A DNA stretch of 38,483 bases from Pseudomonadota bacterium (GTDB lineage Bacteria; Pseudomonadota; Alphaproteobacteria; Rhodospirillales; Magnetospirillaceae), in assembly GCA_023458315.1 (NCBI GenBank), contig JAEXAH010000087.1:1-38483 (forward strand). Reading direction: 5' to 3'. The translations under genes were made by a program, and so were the position numbers. Each line of letters starts with the position of its first letter. The stretch's first letter is position 1. The notes under the pieces are model-generated. The model was not told where the DNA came from, did no database searches, and worked only from the letters and a program-made list of their open reading frames with translations. Positions 1-8,279 of this stretch are shown here, one piece after another.

Positions 1-1
1 C

Positions 2-805
2 GGCCATCGTGGCGAAACCGACCTGCGCGGCCCGCTGCTGGCCGCCGCCCTGGCGCTGCTGATCCTCGACCTGCTGCTGGCCCTGCGGCTGCGCGGCCTG
101 CTGATGCTGGCGGCACTGGTCGTGCTGGCGACGCCGCGCGCCGAGGCCGCCGACCCGCTGCGGGCGGCGTTGCAGACCCGGCTGGCCTATGTGCGGACCG
201 GCGACGCCGCCATCGACGCCAAAAGCGCCGCCGGGCTGACGGCGCTGAGCCGTCTGGTGGACGAACGCTCGACCGCCGCCCTGGCCGAGCCGGTGGCGGT
301 GGATGTGAACACCGATCCGGTGCTGTTCTATCCGCTGCTGTACTGGCCGGTGGTCGCCAGCCAACCGCCGCCCGGCGCGGCGGCGGTGGAAAGGTTGAAC
401 GCCTATATGCGCACCGGCGGACTGATCGTGTTCGACGGCCAGGGCGCCGACGATCCCCAGGCGTTGCGCCGCCTGACCGCCGGGCTGGCGGTGCCGCCGC
501 TGGCGCCGGTGGCCGGGGATCACGTCCTGACCCGCTCGTTCTATCTGCTCAAGGAAATGCCCGGCCGCCTGTCCGGCGGCACGGTGTGGGCGGCGGACGG
601 CCAATCCCAGGGCAATGACGGGGTTTCCCCGGTGGTGGTCGGCAGCGCCGACTGGGCCGGAGCCTGGGCCGCCGACAACAATGGCGACCGCCAGCGCGAA
701 CTGGCCTTCCGTTTCGGAATCAATCTGGTGATGTACGCGTTGACCGGCAATTACAAGGCCGATCAGGTGCACGTCCCCGCCATCATGGAGCGGCTGGGCC
801 GATGA
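2..805 (+). CDS. DUF4159 domain membrane protein, C-terminal part (5' end outside window)
   Basis: The frame is open from the first bases of the window, so this is the end of a longer protein; 267 residues are visible. A leucine-rich membrane segment lies at about residues 10-32, followed by a region beginning RAEAADPLRAALQTR and ending NLVMYALTGNYKADQVHVPA, which I recognise as the DUF4159 type. Full-length relatives carry an N-terminal BatA-like membrane region, which would be upstream. Its stop overlaps the next start (ATGA), so the two are translationally coupled. Such genes usually sit in MoxR ATPase/DUF58 operons; the exact biochemical role is unknown. An internal ATG at 104 could be mistaken for the start, but the upstream codons continue the membrane segment. 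Confidence 0.8.
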   Translation, partial: GHRGETDLRGPLLAAALALLILDLLLALRLRGLLMLAALVVLATPRAEAADPLRAALQTRLAYVRTGDAAIDAKSAAGLTALSRLVDERSTAALAEPVAVDVNTDPVLFYPLLYWPVVASQPPPGAAAVERLNAYMRTGGLIVFDGQGADDPQALRRLTAGLAVPPLAPVAGDHVLTRSFYLLKEMPGRLSGGTVWAADGQSQGNDGVSPVVVGSADWAGAWAADNNGDRQRELAFRFGINLVMYALTGNYKADQVHVPAIMERLGR

Positions 806-2904
806 CCGCCTCCTCGCTGATCCTGGCGCCGCTGCTGCCGTGGCCCTGGCTGGCCGGGCTGGGCATGCTGGCCGCCGCCGTGGCCGGACTGGCCCTGGCG
901 CGGCGGGCGCGCGGCGCCGGGCTGCGGCTGGTGCCGCTGGCGGCGCTGCTGCTGGCGCTGGCCAATCCCCGGCTGGTCATCCAGGATCTGCGGCCGCAGA
1001 CCGACGTGGCGCTGGTACTGGTGGACGAATCCCCGTCCCAATCCCTGGGCGACCGCCGGACGCAATCCGAGGCGGCGCTGGCCGAACTGCGCCAGCGGCT
1101 GGAACGTCAGCCCAACCTGGACATCCGGGTCGAACGGGTCGGCGGCGGCAGCGACGGCACCCGCCTGTTCGCGGCGGCCGAACGCGCCCTGGCCGACATT
1201 CCGCGCCCCCGCCGCGCCGGGCTGTTCGTGATCACCGACGGCCGCGTCCACGACGTCCCCGCCGATGGCGGCGCGGCGCTGGGGGTGCCGCTGCACGCTT
1301 TGATCACCGGCGCGCCCGGCGAACGCGACCGCCGTCTGGTGGTGACGCGCGCCCCCGGCTATGCCCTGGTGGGCAAGACCGTGACCATCGGCCTCAGAAT
1401 CGACGATCCCGGCGCCTCGGGGCCGGTCCCGGTCGCCATCCTGGTGGACGGCAAGCCCTATCTGGATGCCAGCGTTCCCGCCAACCGCGAGGCACTGGTC
1501 GAGGTGCCGGTCGGCCATGCCGGAACCAATGTGGTCGAACTGACCGCCGCCCCCGGCCCGGCCGAGCTGACCGCCGACAACAACCGCGCCGCCATCGGCG
1601 TGTCGGGGGTGCGCGACCGCCTGAAGGTGTTGCTGGTGTCGGGCGAACCCCATGCCGGGGAACGGGCGTGGCGCAACCTGCTGAAATCCGATCCGGCGGT
1701 GGATCTGGTGCATTTCACCATCCTGCGCGCCCCGGAAAAGGACGACCGCACGCCGACCCGCGAACTGGCGCTGATCACCTTTCCGGTGCGGGAATTGTTC
1801 GAGGAAAAGCTGGGCGATTTCGATCTGGTGGTGTTCGACCGCTATCGCCAGCGCGGCGTGCTGCCCCCGGCCTATTACCAGGCGCTGGCCGATTACGTGC
1901 GGCGGGGCGGGGCGCTGCTGACCGCCACCGGGCCGGAATACGCCGAGGCGGGCGGACTGGCCGCCACCGCCCTGGGCGCCGTGCTGCCCGCCGCCCCCAC
2001 CGGCGAAGTGACGGAACAGGCGGTGGTGCCGCGCGTCACCGCCCTGGGGCGCCGCCATCCGGTCAGCGCCGGGCTGCCCGGCGACGGCGCCTGGGGGCCG
2101 TGGTTGCGGCAGGTGGCGGCCGAGCCCCGGCACGGCGCCGTCACCCTGCTGTCCGGGGTGGATTCCCGGCCGCTGGTGGTGGTGGACAAGGTCGGCGACG
2201 GCCGCGTCGCCCTGGTGCTGTCGGACACCATCTGGCTGTGGGCGCGCGGCCACGAGGGCGGCGGCCCCCATGACGAGCTGTTGCGGCGCCTGGCCCACTG
2301 GCTGATGGGCGAGCCCGACCTGGAAGAAGAAGCCCTGAGCGCCGAGGCGCGCGGCGACCAACTGATGATTGCACGGCGCTCGCTGGCGCCGCCGCCGGAA
2401 ACCGTCACCGTCACCGCCCCCGACGGCGGTGTCCGCACCGTCCCCCTGGCCGATCAGGGCGACGGCAGGGCAACGGCTTTCGTTCCCATGGACCGCCCCG
2501 GCCTGTGGCGGGTCGAGGACGGCAGCCGCGTCGCCATCGCCGCCGCCGGGCCGCTGTCGCCGCTGGAACTGGCCGAACCCACCGCCACCGCCGAAATCCT
2601 GGCCCCGGCGGCGGCGGCCAGCGGCGGTTCCGTGCGCTTCCTGGCCGAAGGCGGCGTCCCCGACCTGCGCCGGGTGGCCGAGGGCGCCACCGCCACCGGC
2701 CGGGGCTGGGCGGGACTGGTGCGCCATGACGGCAACGCCGTCACCGGCGTCCGCGACCTGCCGCTGCTGCCCGCCGCGCTGCTGCTGATCCTGGCATTGG
2801 GGGGACTGGTCGCCGCCTGGGCGCGGGAAGGCCGCCAGGCCGCTCAACCGCCGGGCAGCAAAGGAAACAATTCGTATAAATTCAATTCGATAAAGCCGAA
2901 CTGA
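802..2904 (+). CDS. Membrane protein with class I glutamine amidotransferase-like domain
   Basis: A 700-residue protein with two N-terminal membrane segments (about residues 10-33 and 40-55), a large periplasm-facing part, and one C-terminal membrane segment (LPAALLLILALGGLVAAW). Residues 65-150 look like a degenerate von Willebrand A-type fold (ALVLVDESPSQS). From about residue 275 (KVLLVSGEPH) to 510 there is a GATase1-like Rossmann region with RRGGALLTATGPE, but I see no convincing Cys-His-Glu triad, so enzymatic amidotransfer is doubtful. The ATGA overlap with the DUF4159 gene shows one operon. The family accompanies MoxR/DUF58/DUF4159 genes and is thought to act at the envelope; function is not established. 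Confidence 0.75.
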   Translation: MTASSLILAPLLPWPWLAGLGMLAAAVAGLALARRARGAGLRLVPLAALLLALANPRLVIQDLRPQTDVALVLVDESPSQSLGDRRTQSEAALAELRQRLERQPNLDIRVERVGGGSDGTRLFAAAERALADIPRPRRAGLFVITDGRVHDVPADGGAALGVPLHALITGAPGERDRRLVVTRAPGYALVGKTVTIGLRIDDPGASGPVPVAILVDGKPYLDASVPANREALVEVPVGHAGTNVVELTAAPGPAELTADNNRAAIGVSGVRDRLKVLLVSGEPHAGERAWRNLLKSDPAVDLVHFTILRAPEKDDRTPTRELALITFPVRELFEEKLGDFDLVVFDRYRQRGVLPPAYYQALADYVRRGGALLTATGPEYAEAGGLAATALGAVLPAAPTGEVTEQAVVPRVTALGRRHPVSAGLPGDGAWGPWLRQVAAEPRHGAVTLLSGVDSRPLVVVDKVGDGRVALVLSDTIWLWARGHEGGGPHDELLRRLAHWLMGEPDLEEEALSAEARGDQLMIARRSLAPPPETVTVTAPDGGVRTVPLADQGDGRATAFVPMDRPGLWRVEDGSRVAIAAAGPLSPLELAEPTATAEILAPAAAASGGSVRFLAEGGVPDLRRVAEGATATGRGWAGLVRHDGNAVTGVRDLPLLPAALLLILALGGLVAAWAREGRQAAQPPGSKGNNSYKFNSIKPN

Positions 2905-3008
2905 TCCATCGCCGGAAGTTATTACCTATAGATTAACGACCCCTCTGCCGCTACACTGCGCGACGCCAAGGACAGAGGGCAAACCGCAACCGGCGGGGGA
3001 AATCGACA

Positions 3009-4211
3009 GTGTCGGAGTGGCAGTCCGGACGACTTTTCGGGGGTGGGAAAACCAAGGCCATTCGGCGTGCGCTGACTGACGCGCTGCCGGACTGGCAGGT
3101 GTTCGTCCGCCGCCCGGACGGCACCGCCGGGCAGTTCACCGTGCGCCGCCGCCATCAGGTCGTGCTGCTGGCCGGTGCCGCCGTAATCGCCCTGTGGGCG
3201 GCCGTCTCCACCACCATCCTGGTCGGCCAGCCCGACCGTCTGGCGGCCCGCGAACGCGAACTGGAAGAGATGATCGCCGCGACCCGCGCCGCCCAGGCGC
3301 GGCTGGCGACCACCGAAAAGCTGGTGGGCGACATCGCGCACGAGGTGGACGCCGTCCACAACAATCTGCTGACCCTGGCGGAATCGTCGGAAGTGCTGGC
3401 CAAGGACCCGCCCGGCGCCAAGCTGGCGCGCGGCGGCGCGCGGCCGCGCCTGATGCCCGACGACGACGGCCAGCCCGGCACCCCGGAAACCGAAGCCATG
3501 CGCGAGCAGGTGCGGCGGCTCGAGGAATCGCTGGACCGGCTGCGCATCTCGTATACCCGCGCGGCGCAGCAGACCGCCAACGCCGCCGCCAGCCGCATCA
3601 GCCAGACCGAACAGCAGATATCGCGCCTGGGCATCGACGCCAACCGTCTGGTCCAGCCCAAACGGCCCACCACCCAGGGCGGCCAGGGCGGCCCCTTCAT
3701 CCCCGCCCATCCCGGCGAGGACGACCGCTTCGCCATGGACGCGCTGATCGAGCGCATGCAGCACTGGAACGGCGTCAAGGCGGCCATGCAACGCCTGCCG
3801 CTGGGCGTGCCGATCCACGGCGAGGTGCAGATCAACAGCGGCTTCGGCACCCGCGCCGATCCGCTGAACCATCGTACCGCCATCCACGAGGGCCTGGATT
3901 TCGGCGCCCCGGTCGGCACCCCGGTCTACGCCACCGGCGAAGGCGTGGTGACGCTGGCCGAACCGTGGGACCGCTACGGCAACACCGTCGAGATCGACCA
4001 CGGCAACGGCGTCAGCACCCGCTATGCCCACATGTCGCGGATCAAGGTCAAGGAAGGCCAGCGCGTCACCCGCTCGACCGTGGTCGGGCTGGTCGGCAAC
4101 ACCGGACGCTCGACCGGCGCCCATCTGCACTATGAAGTGCGGGTTTCGGACGTGCCCAAGGACCCCGTCAAATTCATCTCGGTAGGAAGCGATGTTCGGA
4201 AAAACCGCTAA
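3009..4211 (+). CDS. M23 family (LytM) peptidoglycan endopeptidase
   Basis: A 400-residue membrane-anchored peptidase predicted to cut peptide cross-links in the cell wall. Order: a cytoplasmic head of about 50 residues, one membrane segment (VVLLAGAAVIALWAAVSTTILV), a periplasmic coiled coil (about 80-215), and a C-terminal LytM domain (about 275-390). The zinc and catalytic residues are present: HEGLD near residue 297, YAHMS near 344 and HLHYE near 374, so it should be active. The start is GTG at 3009, chosen for the GGGGGA ribosome site just upstream and because the head before the membrane segment resembles the DUF5930-type N terminus. Its last 20 bases overlap the bactofilin gene, which fits the known functional pairing of M23 enzymes with bactofilins in cell shape. 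Confidence 0.9.
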   Translation: MSEWQSGRLFGGGKTKAIRRALTDALPDWQVFVRRPDGTAGQFTVRRRHQVVLLAGAAVIALWAAVSTTILVGQPDRLAARERELEEMIAATRAAQARLATTEKLVGDIAHEVDAVHNNLLTLAESSEVLAKDPPGAKLARGGARPRLMPDDDGQPGTPETEAMREQVRRLEESLDRLRISYTRAAQQTANAAASRISQTEQQISRLGIDANRLVQPKRPTTQGGQGGPFIPAHPGEDDRFAMDALIERMQHWNGVKAAMQRLPLGVPIHGEVQINSGFGTRADPLNHRTAIHEGLDFGAPVGTPVYATGEGVVTLAEPWDRYGNTVEIDHGNGVSTRYAHMSRIKVKEGQRVTRSTVVGLVGNTGRSTGAHLHYEVRVSDVPKDPVKFISVGSDVRKNR

Positions 4212-4665
4212 GGGCCAGGGCCGCGCCACCATGCCGCTGTCGGTGATCGGCGCGGATGTCCGCGTCGTCGGCGACATCATCACCCAGGGCGAAATGCAGA
4301 TCGACGGCCAGGTCGAGGGCGATATCACCTGCGCCCGGCTGGTGATCGGCGAAGGCGGCCGCATCACCGGCGCCATCAAGGCCGACACCATCCGCATCCA
4401 CGGCCACGTCACCGGCACCATCGTCGCCGACGCGGTGAAGATCGCCAAGACCGCCCAGGTGGTCGGCGACGTCACCCACGAAACCATGGAAATGGAAGCG
4501 GGCGGCCATGTGGAAGGCCATCTGATCCGCAAGACCGCCCAGCCCGCCGCCCCGGCGCTGGAGGCGCCGCGCGCGGCCATCGCCGCCCCCGCCCCCGAAC
4601 AGAAGCCGCAGGCCGACAAGCCCAAGGCGGAAAACCAGGACGAGGCGACGGAAGCGGCGGAATAG
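4192..4665 (+). CDS. Bactofilin (polymerising cytoskeletal scaffold)
   Basis: A 157-residue bactofilin (DUF583). Residues about 15-110 are a right-handed beta-helix with hydrophobic/glycine rungs such as VVGDIITQGEMQIDGQVEGD and VIGEGGRITGAIKAD; the N terminus and an Ala/Pro/Lys-rich tail (from about residue 115) are disordered. Bactofilins polymerise without nucleotide on the inner membrane face and localise wall enzymes. The start at 4192 has a good GTAGGAAG ribosome site and lies inside the end of the M23 gene, so the two are probably translated together. In Caulobacter and Helicobacter bactofilins work with M23 peptidases in stalk or helical shape; a similar shape role here is inference. 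Confidence 0.93.
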   Translation: MFGKTAKGQGRATMPLSVIGADVRVVGDIITQGEMQIDGQVEGDITCARLVIGEGGRITGAIKADTIRIHGHVTGTIVADAVKIAKTAQVVGDVTHETMEMEAGGHVEGHLIRKTAQPAAPALEAPRAAIAAPAPEQKPQADKPKAENQDEATEAAE

Positions 4666-4680
4666 CCGCCCGGCCGCGCC

Positions 4681-5655
4681 ATGATCACCCTATATACCCG
4701 TGACGGTGCCCTGCTGCGTGGCGGCGCCGAAATCGTGCGCGCCGAAACCTGGCCGCAGGTGCTGTGGATCGATCTGCTGTCCCCCAGCCCCGACGAAGAG
4801 GCGGCGGTGGAGAACATGGTGGGGTCCGACGTCCCCACGCGCGAGGAAATGCAGGAGATCGAGGTTTCCAGCCGCCTGTCGCGCGATGGCGACCGCCTGA
4901 CCATGACCGCGCCGGTGCTGACCAATTCCGACAGCGCCAATCCGCAGAACATGGCGCTGACCTTCATCCTGGCCGGCAACCGCCTGATCACCGTGCGCTA
5001 CGGCACCCCCCAGGCGGTGGCCGCCTATCTGGCCCGGCTGGAGCGCCCGCACCCGCCGCTGACCCGGGCGGGCGAGGTGCTGCTGGGCCTGATGGAAGCG
5101 CTGGTGGACCGTCTGGCCGACGTGCTGGAACACATCGCCGCCGAACAGGATGCCATTTCGCACCGCATCTTCCACCACCCGGCCCGGCCGCGTCGCCGTT
5201 CCAGTTCACGGGAACTGGAACTGATCCTGCGCACCATCGGCCGTGGCGGCGATTTGCAATCCAAGGCGCACGACACCATCATGGGCCTGCGCCGCATCGT
5301 GTCGTTCCTGCCCGATGACGGGTTGGGGCTGGACGGGGGCAAGGCCCGGCTGAAGACCATCGGCCGCGACCTGCAATCCCTGGCGGAATACGCCGGATTC
5401 CTGGCCAACAAGGTGGCGTTCCTGCTGGACGCCACCCTGGGCATGATCAACATCCAGCAGAACCACATCATCAAGCTGTTTTCGGTGATGGCGGTGCTGC
5501 TGATGCCGCCGACCCTGGTGGCCAGCATCTACGGCATGAATTTCCACCACATGCCGGAACTGGACTGGGTATGGGGCTATCCCGCCGCCCTGCTGCTGAT
5601 GCTGGTGGCGGCGCTGGTGCCCTATTGGCTGTTCAAGCGCAAGGGATGGATGTGA
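4681..5655 (+). CDS. corA: CorA family magnesium/divalent metal channel
   Basis: A 324-residue CorA-type channel, normal length for the family. The N-terminal two thirds form the cytoplasmic alpha/beta and long-helix funnel; the C terminus has two membrane helices (IKLFSVMAVLLMPPTLVASI and PAALLLMLVAALVPYWLF) joined by the signature YGMN at residues 284-287 and ending in a basic tail (KRKGWM). GMN is the selectivity signature of CorA pentamers, which take up Mg2+ (also Co2+ or Ni2+). It lies 15 bases after the bactofilin gene and is probably in the same transcript. I see no strong ribosome site. Closely related ZntB-type zinc transporters share the fold, so substrate is not certain. Confidence 0.9.
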   Translation: MITLYTRDGALLRGGAEIVRAETWPQVLWIDLLSPSPDEEAAVENMVGSDVPTREEMQEIEVSSRLSRDGDRLTMTAPVLTNSDSANPQNMALTFILAGNRLITVRYGTPQAVAAYLARLERPHPPLTRAGEVLLGLMEALVDRLADVLEHIAAEQDAISHRIFHHPARPRRRSSSRELELILRTIGRGGDLQSKAHDTIMGLRRIVSFLPDDGLGLDGGKARLKTIGRDLQSLAEYAGFLANKVAFLLDATLGMINIQQNHIIKLFSVMAVLLMPPTLVASIYGMNFHHMPELDWVWGYPAALLLMLVAALVPYWLFKRKGWM

Positions 5656-5689
5656 CGGCGGACGCCCGCGGCGCCCGCCTCGCGCATCC

Positions 5690-5926
5690 TCAGGACTTGG
5701 CCTTGGCCGGGGCTTTCGGCTTGGCGGCGGCCTTGGGCTTTGCCGGGGCCTTGGGCTTGGCGGCGGCCGGGGCTTTGGCGGCCGCCTTGGGCTTGGCCGG
5801 GGGCTTGGCCGCCGTCACCTGCGCCTCGGCGGCGTACCAGAATTCCTGATCGCGGCCATCGGGGCTGCCCGCGTCCTGCCACAGACGATAGGCCAGATCC
5901 TTGATTTTTTCCTGCTCCGCACGCAT
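5690..5926 (-). CDS. DUF2934 protein with Lys/Ala/Pro-rich tail
   Basis: A 78-residue protein on the opposite strand, convergent with corA. The first 35 residues (MRAEQEKIKDLAYRLWQDAG onward, with GRDQEFWYAAE) match the DUF2934 pattern, a short helical motif of unknown function common in alphaproteobacteria. The remainder is a repetitive basic tail of PKAAAK/PKAPAK units resembling histone H1-like or DNA-binding tails. The start at 5926 has a GGGAGAA ribosome site 8 bases upstream; longer versions of the frame have no such site. The tail hints at nucleic-acid binding, but that is inference. Confidence 0.75.
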   Translation of the reverse strand: MRAEQEKIKDLAYRLWQDAGSPDGRDQEFWYAAEAQVTAAKPPAKPKAAAKAPAAAKPKAPAKPKAAAKPKAPAKAKS

Positions 5927-6062
5927 TGCTCGGTTCTCCCGGGGTGCTGGTCTCGGATGGTCCCGACTGTAGCCCAGGATGGCGGTGGGAACAATCCCCA
6001 CAGGGTCTTTGCCGCTTGCGTCATCGCGCGAAGATGGCAAAACTCGCCCCCATGGGGGACGC

Positions 6063-7442
6063 ATGACACAACAAAGCACCATTCAACCCGGTTTCATCGA
6101 TGCCGGACACGCCCTGGCCGAAGGCGGCCGCGCCTGGGGCGCCGGACAGGTCGAGGCGGCGGCGGCGGCCTTCGCCCACGCGGCGCTGCTGGCGCCCGAC
6201 AACGCCCAGGCCCATTCCAACCTGGGGGTGGCGTTGCGGCGGCTGGGCCGGGTCGAGGCCGCCATCGCCAGCTATCATCGCGGGCTGGCCCTGACCCCCG
6301 ACGACCCGGCGCTGCATTCCAACCTGGGCAACGCCCTGCGCGCCGTCGGACGGCTGGAGGACGCCGAGCATCATCTGGCCCGGGCGGCGGCGGCCCGGCC
6401 TGACGACCGCTCGTTCGCCTATAACCTGGCGCTGCTGATCCGCGACCGCCGCCGCCATGCCGAGGCGCGCGACCGCATGCAGGCCCTGCTGGACCGCGAT
6501 CCCGGCAACGCCGATTATCTGTGGGATCTGGCGCTGACCGACCTGTATCTCAAGGATTACCCGCGCGGCTTTGCCGGGTACGAGGCGCGGTGGGGGCTGG
6601 CGCGCACGCCGTCCCGCGACCTGCCGGGCGAACGCTGGCGCCCGGGCATGGCGCTGGCGGGCAAGACCGTGCTGGTCGCCGCCGAACAGGGCTTCGGCGA
6701 CGCCCTGCAATTCGCCCGCTTCCTGCCGCTGGTCGCCCGCCAGGGCGCCACGATCATCCTGGAATGCCAGCCCGAGCTGATGGACCTGTTCGCCACCATC
6801 CCCGGCGTGGCCCAGGTGGTGGAAAAGCACGCACCGCTGCCGCCCTATGACCTGTGGGCGCCGATGATGAGTCTGGCATGGCTGCTGGGGGTGTCGTGGA
6901 AGACGCTGCCCGCGCCGGAACGCTATCTGACGCCGCCGGGACGTCTGGCCACGCCGCTGGAGCGGCCGCCGGGCAGCGTGCTGAATGTCGGCCTGATCTG
7001 GGCGGGCAAGACCACGCCGCGCGACCGGTCGTGGCCGCTGGAGCATCTGTTGCCGCTGCTGGACGACCCCCGCCTGTGCTGGTGGAGCCTGCAAATGGGC
7101 GAGCGGGTCGCCGACCTGCCCCGGCTGGGCGCCGACCACCTGATGCGCAACCTGGCGCCGCGCCTGAAGACCTTCGGCCACACCGCCGCCGCCATGGCCG
7201 AACTGGACCTGATCGTCACCATCGACAGCGGCCCGGCCCATCTGGCCGCCGCCCTGGGCCGCCCCACCTGGGTGCTGTTGCGCTACGTCTCGGACTGGCG
7301 TTGGCTGGACGAGGGCGACACCTGCGCCTGGTATCCCACCATGCGCCTGTTCCGCCAATCCACCCCCGACGACTTCACCGGCCCGGTGACGCGGATCAAG
7401 GACGGGCTGGACGCGGTGCTGGCGCAACGGGCCACAGTCTAA
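6063..7442 (+). CDS. TPR-containing glycosyltransferase
   Basis: A 459-residue protein. Residues about 10-165 are tetratricopeptide repeats (AHSNLGVALRRLGRVEAAIA, then LHSNLGNALRAVGRLEDAEH). The C-terminal half resembles the glycosyltransferase family 9-like domain often fused to TPRs: AAEQGFGDALQFARFLPLV near residue 200, LIWAGKTTPRDRSW near 315, and VTIDSGPAHLAAALGRPTW near 380, the usual nucleotide-sugar binding stretch. It probably modifies a surface polysaccharide or protein; acceptor and donor cannot be read. ATG at 6063 follows GGGGGAC, whereas a longer in-frame start at 5979 lacks a site. It is the last host gene before the phage island. Confidence 0.85.
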   Translation: MTQQSTIQPGFIDAGHALAEGGRAWGAGQVEAAAAAFAHAALLAPDNAQAHSNLGVALRRLGRVEAAIASYHRGLALTPDDPALHSNLGNALRAVGRLEDAEHHLARAAAARPDDRSFAYNLALLIRDRRRHAEARDRMQALLDRDPGNADYLWDLALTDLYLKDYPRGFAGYEARWGLARTPSRDLPGERWRPGMALAGKTVLVAAEQGFGDALQFARFLPLVARQGATIILECQPELMDLFATIPGVAQVVEKHAPLPPYDLWAPMMSLAWLLGVSWKTLPAPERYLTPPGRLATPLERPPGSVLNVGLIWAGKTTPRDRSWPLEHLLPLLDDPRLCWWSLQMGERVADLPRLGADHLMRNLAPRLKTFGHTAAAMAELDLIVTIDSGPAHLAAALGRPTWVLLRYVSDWRWLDEGDTCAWYPTMRLFRQSTPDDFTGPVTRIKDGLDAVLAQRATV

Positions 7443-7514
7443 GCTTCATCATTTTCCCTCGCCGGGCGGGTTTCTCCGAAACCCTTGGCCGCGCCCGCAA
7501 TGGGCGCCGGAGTA

Positions 7515-7536
7515 GCGCGCCTCAGAGTAGGCGCGC
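7515..7536. terminator. Hairpin between TPR-glycosyltransferase and holin genes
   Basis: GCGCGCC and GGCGCGC pair around an 8-base loop in the 98-base gap between converging genes. There is no clear T-run, so termination is only possible. Confidence 0.4.
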
Positions 7537-7540
7537 CACT

Positions 7541-7975
7541 CTAACGCGCCACCCCCGCTTTCTTTTCGGCAGTCCGCAGCCAGGACATGCCCAACAGCGC
7601 GCCGACCAGCCCCAGGATGTCGCCGATGCCCATTTCCGGCATGGGCGGCAACACCGGCTGGTCCCAGGCCGCCCGGCACCACAGCGCGGTGCCCAGCACG
7701 AAACGCGGCAGGTAATACACCGCCAGCGACGCCGCGCAGACCCAGCCGATGGCCGGGCGCCAGCCCGCCACGAACACCGATTCGTGGGCGGCCTCGATCT
7801 TGTTCAATTCCACCTGCAATTCGTCGGGATGCTGGCGCAGTTTCTCCAGCACCGCCTGCGCCTGCAACCGTTCGGCATCGCTGGTGAACAGCTTGTCGAA
7901 AACATTGCCCAGGGCCTCGATGGGCTTGGCGATGGTTTCGCCGCCCAGGCCCAGGATGGCTGCCAGATTGGCCAT
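7541..7975 (-). CDS. Holin, 3-TM GTA/phage type
   Basis: A 144-residue protein recognisable as the GTA_holin_3TM type. The N terminus (MANLAAILGLGGETIAKPIE) is amphipathic and is followed by a charged helical stretch with LRQHPDELQVELNKIEAAHE. Then come WRPAIGWVCAASLAVYYLP, a second hydrophobic stretch, and a last membrane segment MGIGDILGLVGALLGMSW. Such proteins open the inner membrane for the endolysin. The AGGAGGA ribosome site 4 bases before ATG is among the strongest in the island. It is the last gene of the phage region, separated from the previous gene by a strong terminator hairpin, so its expression may depend on read-through or a separate start. Confidence 0.85.
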   Translation of the reverse strand: MANLAAILGLGGETIAKPIEALGNVFDKLFTSDAERLQAQAVLEKLRQHPDELQVELNKIEAAHESVFVAGWRPAIGWVCAASLAVYYLPRFVLGTALWCRAAWDQPVLPPMPEMGIGDILGLVGALLGMSWLRTAEKKAGVAR

Positions 7976-7995
7976 GGGATCCTCCTGTTGACATG

Positions 7996-8039
7996 AAAAA
8001 AGACGCCCCGCCCCCGGAATGGGGACGGGGCGGAAAAAA
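7996..8039 (-). terminator. Intrinsic terminator ahead of the holin gene
   Basis: A 12-bp GC-rich stem with one mismatch (8004-8015 with 8021-8032) is flanked by A-runs on both sides, so on the minus strand it is followed by six T. It lies only about 20 bases upstream of the holin start. Confidence 0.8.
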
Positions 8040-8045
8040 GGAGCT

Positions 8046-8276
8046 TCAGGACGCGGGACGCAGCACGACCACGTCGTCCACCACCACCGGCGGCATCATT
8101 CCGGCGGGCGAGGCCGCAGCCTCGACCCGCCGGATGACGTATTGGCCGGTCCGCAGCGGCAGGGCGGACAGATCCAGCGGCCCCAACACCGTGCCACCGT
8201 CCGGCAGGACGATGGCCTTGGCATTGCGGGAAAACCGCAGGAATTCCGCCCCCCGGGTAATCGCCAGTTCGAACAC
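8046..8276 (-). CDS. Small phage protein, unknown
   Basis: A 76-residue protein starting with GTG three bases after the stop of the large fibre-tip gene, so it is probably translated by re-initiation. The sequence (MFELAITRGAEFLRFSRNAK... LPLRTGQYVIRRVEAAA... VVVDDVVVLRP) is beta-rich with no membrane segment or known motif. The position directly after a tail tip suggests a small tip-associated protein or chaperone, but this is inference. No close family recognised. Confidence 0.65.
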   Translation of the reverse strand: MFELAITRGAEFLRFSRNAKAIVLPDGGTVLGPLDLSALPLRTGQYVIRRVEAAASPAGMMPPVVVDDVVVLRPAS

Positions 8277-8279
8277 GGC

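Noticed and set aside
763..2847. Long minus-strand open frame (694 codons) opposite the GATase-like gene
   Set aside because: Its product is Gly/Gln/His/Arg-rich without domains, as expected for the antisense frame of a GC-rich gene; the plus-strand protein has recognisable structure.
2905..3008. Promoter for the M23-bactofilin operon in the AT-richer gap
   Set aside because: TACACT-like -10 candidates exist but no -35 at 16-18 bases is convincing.
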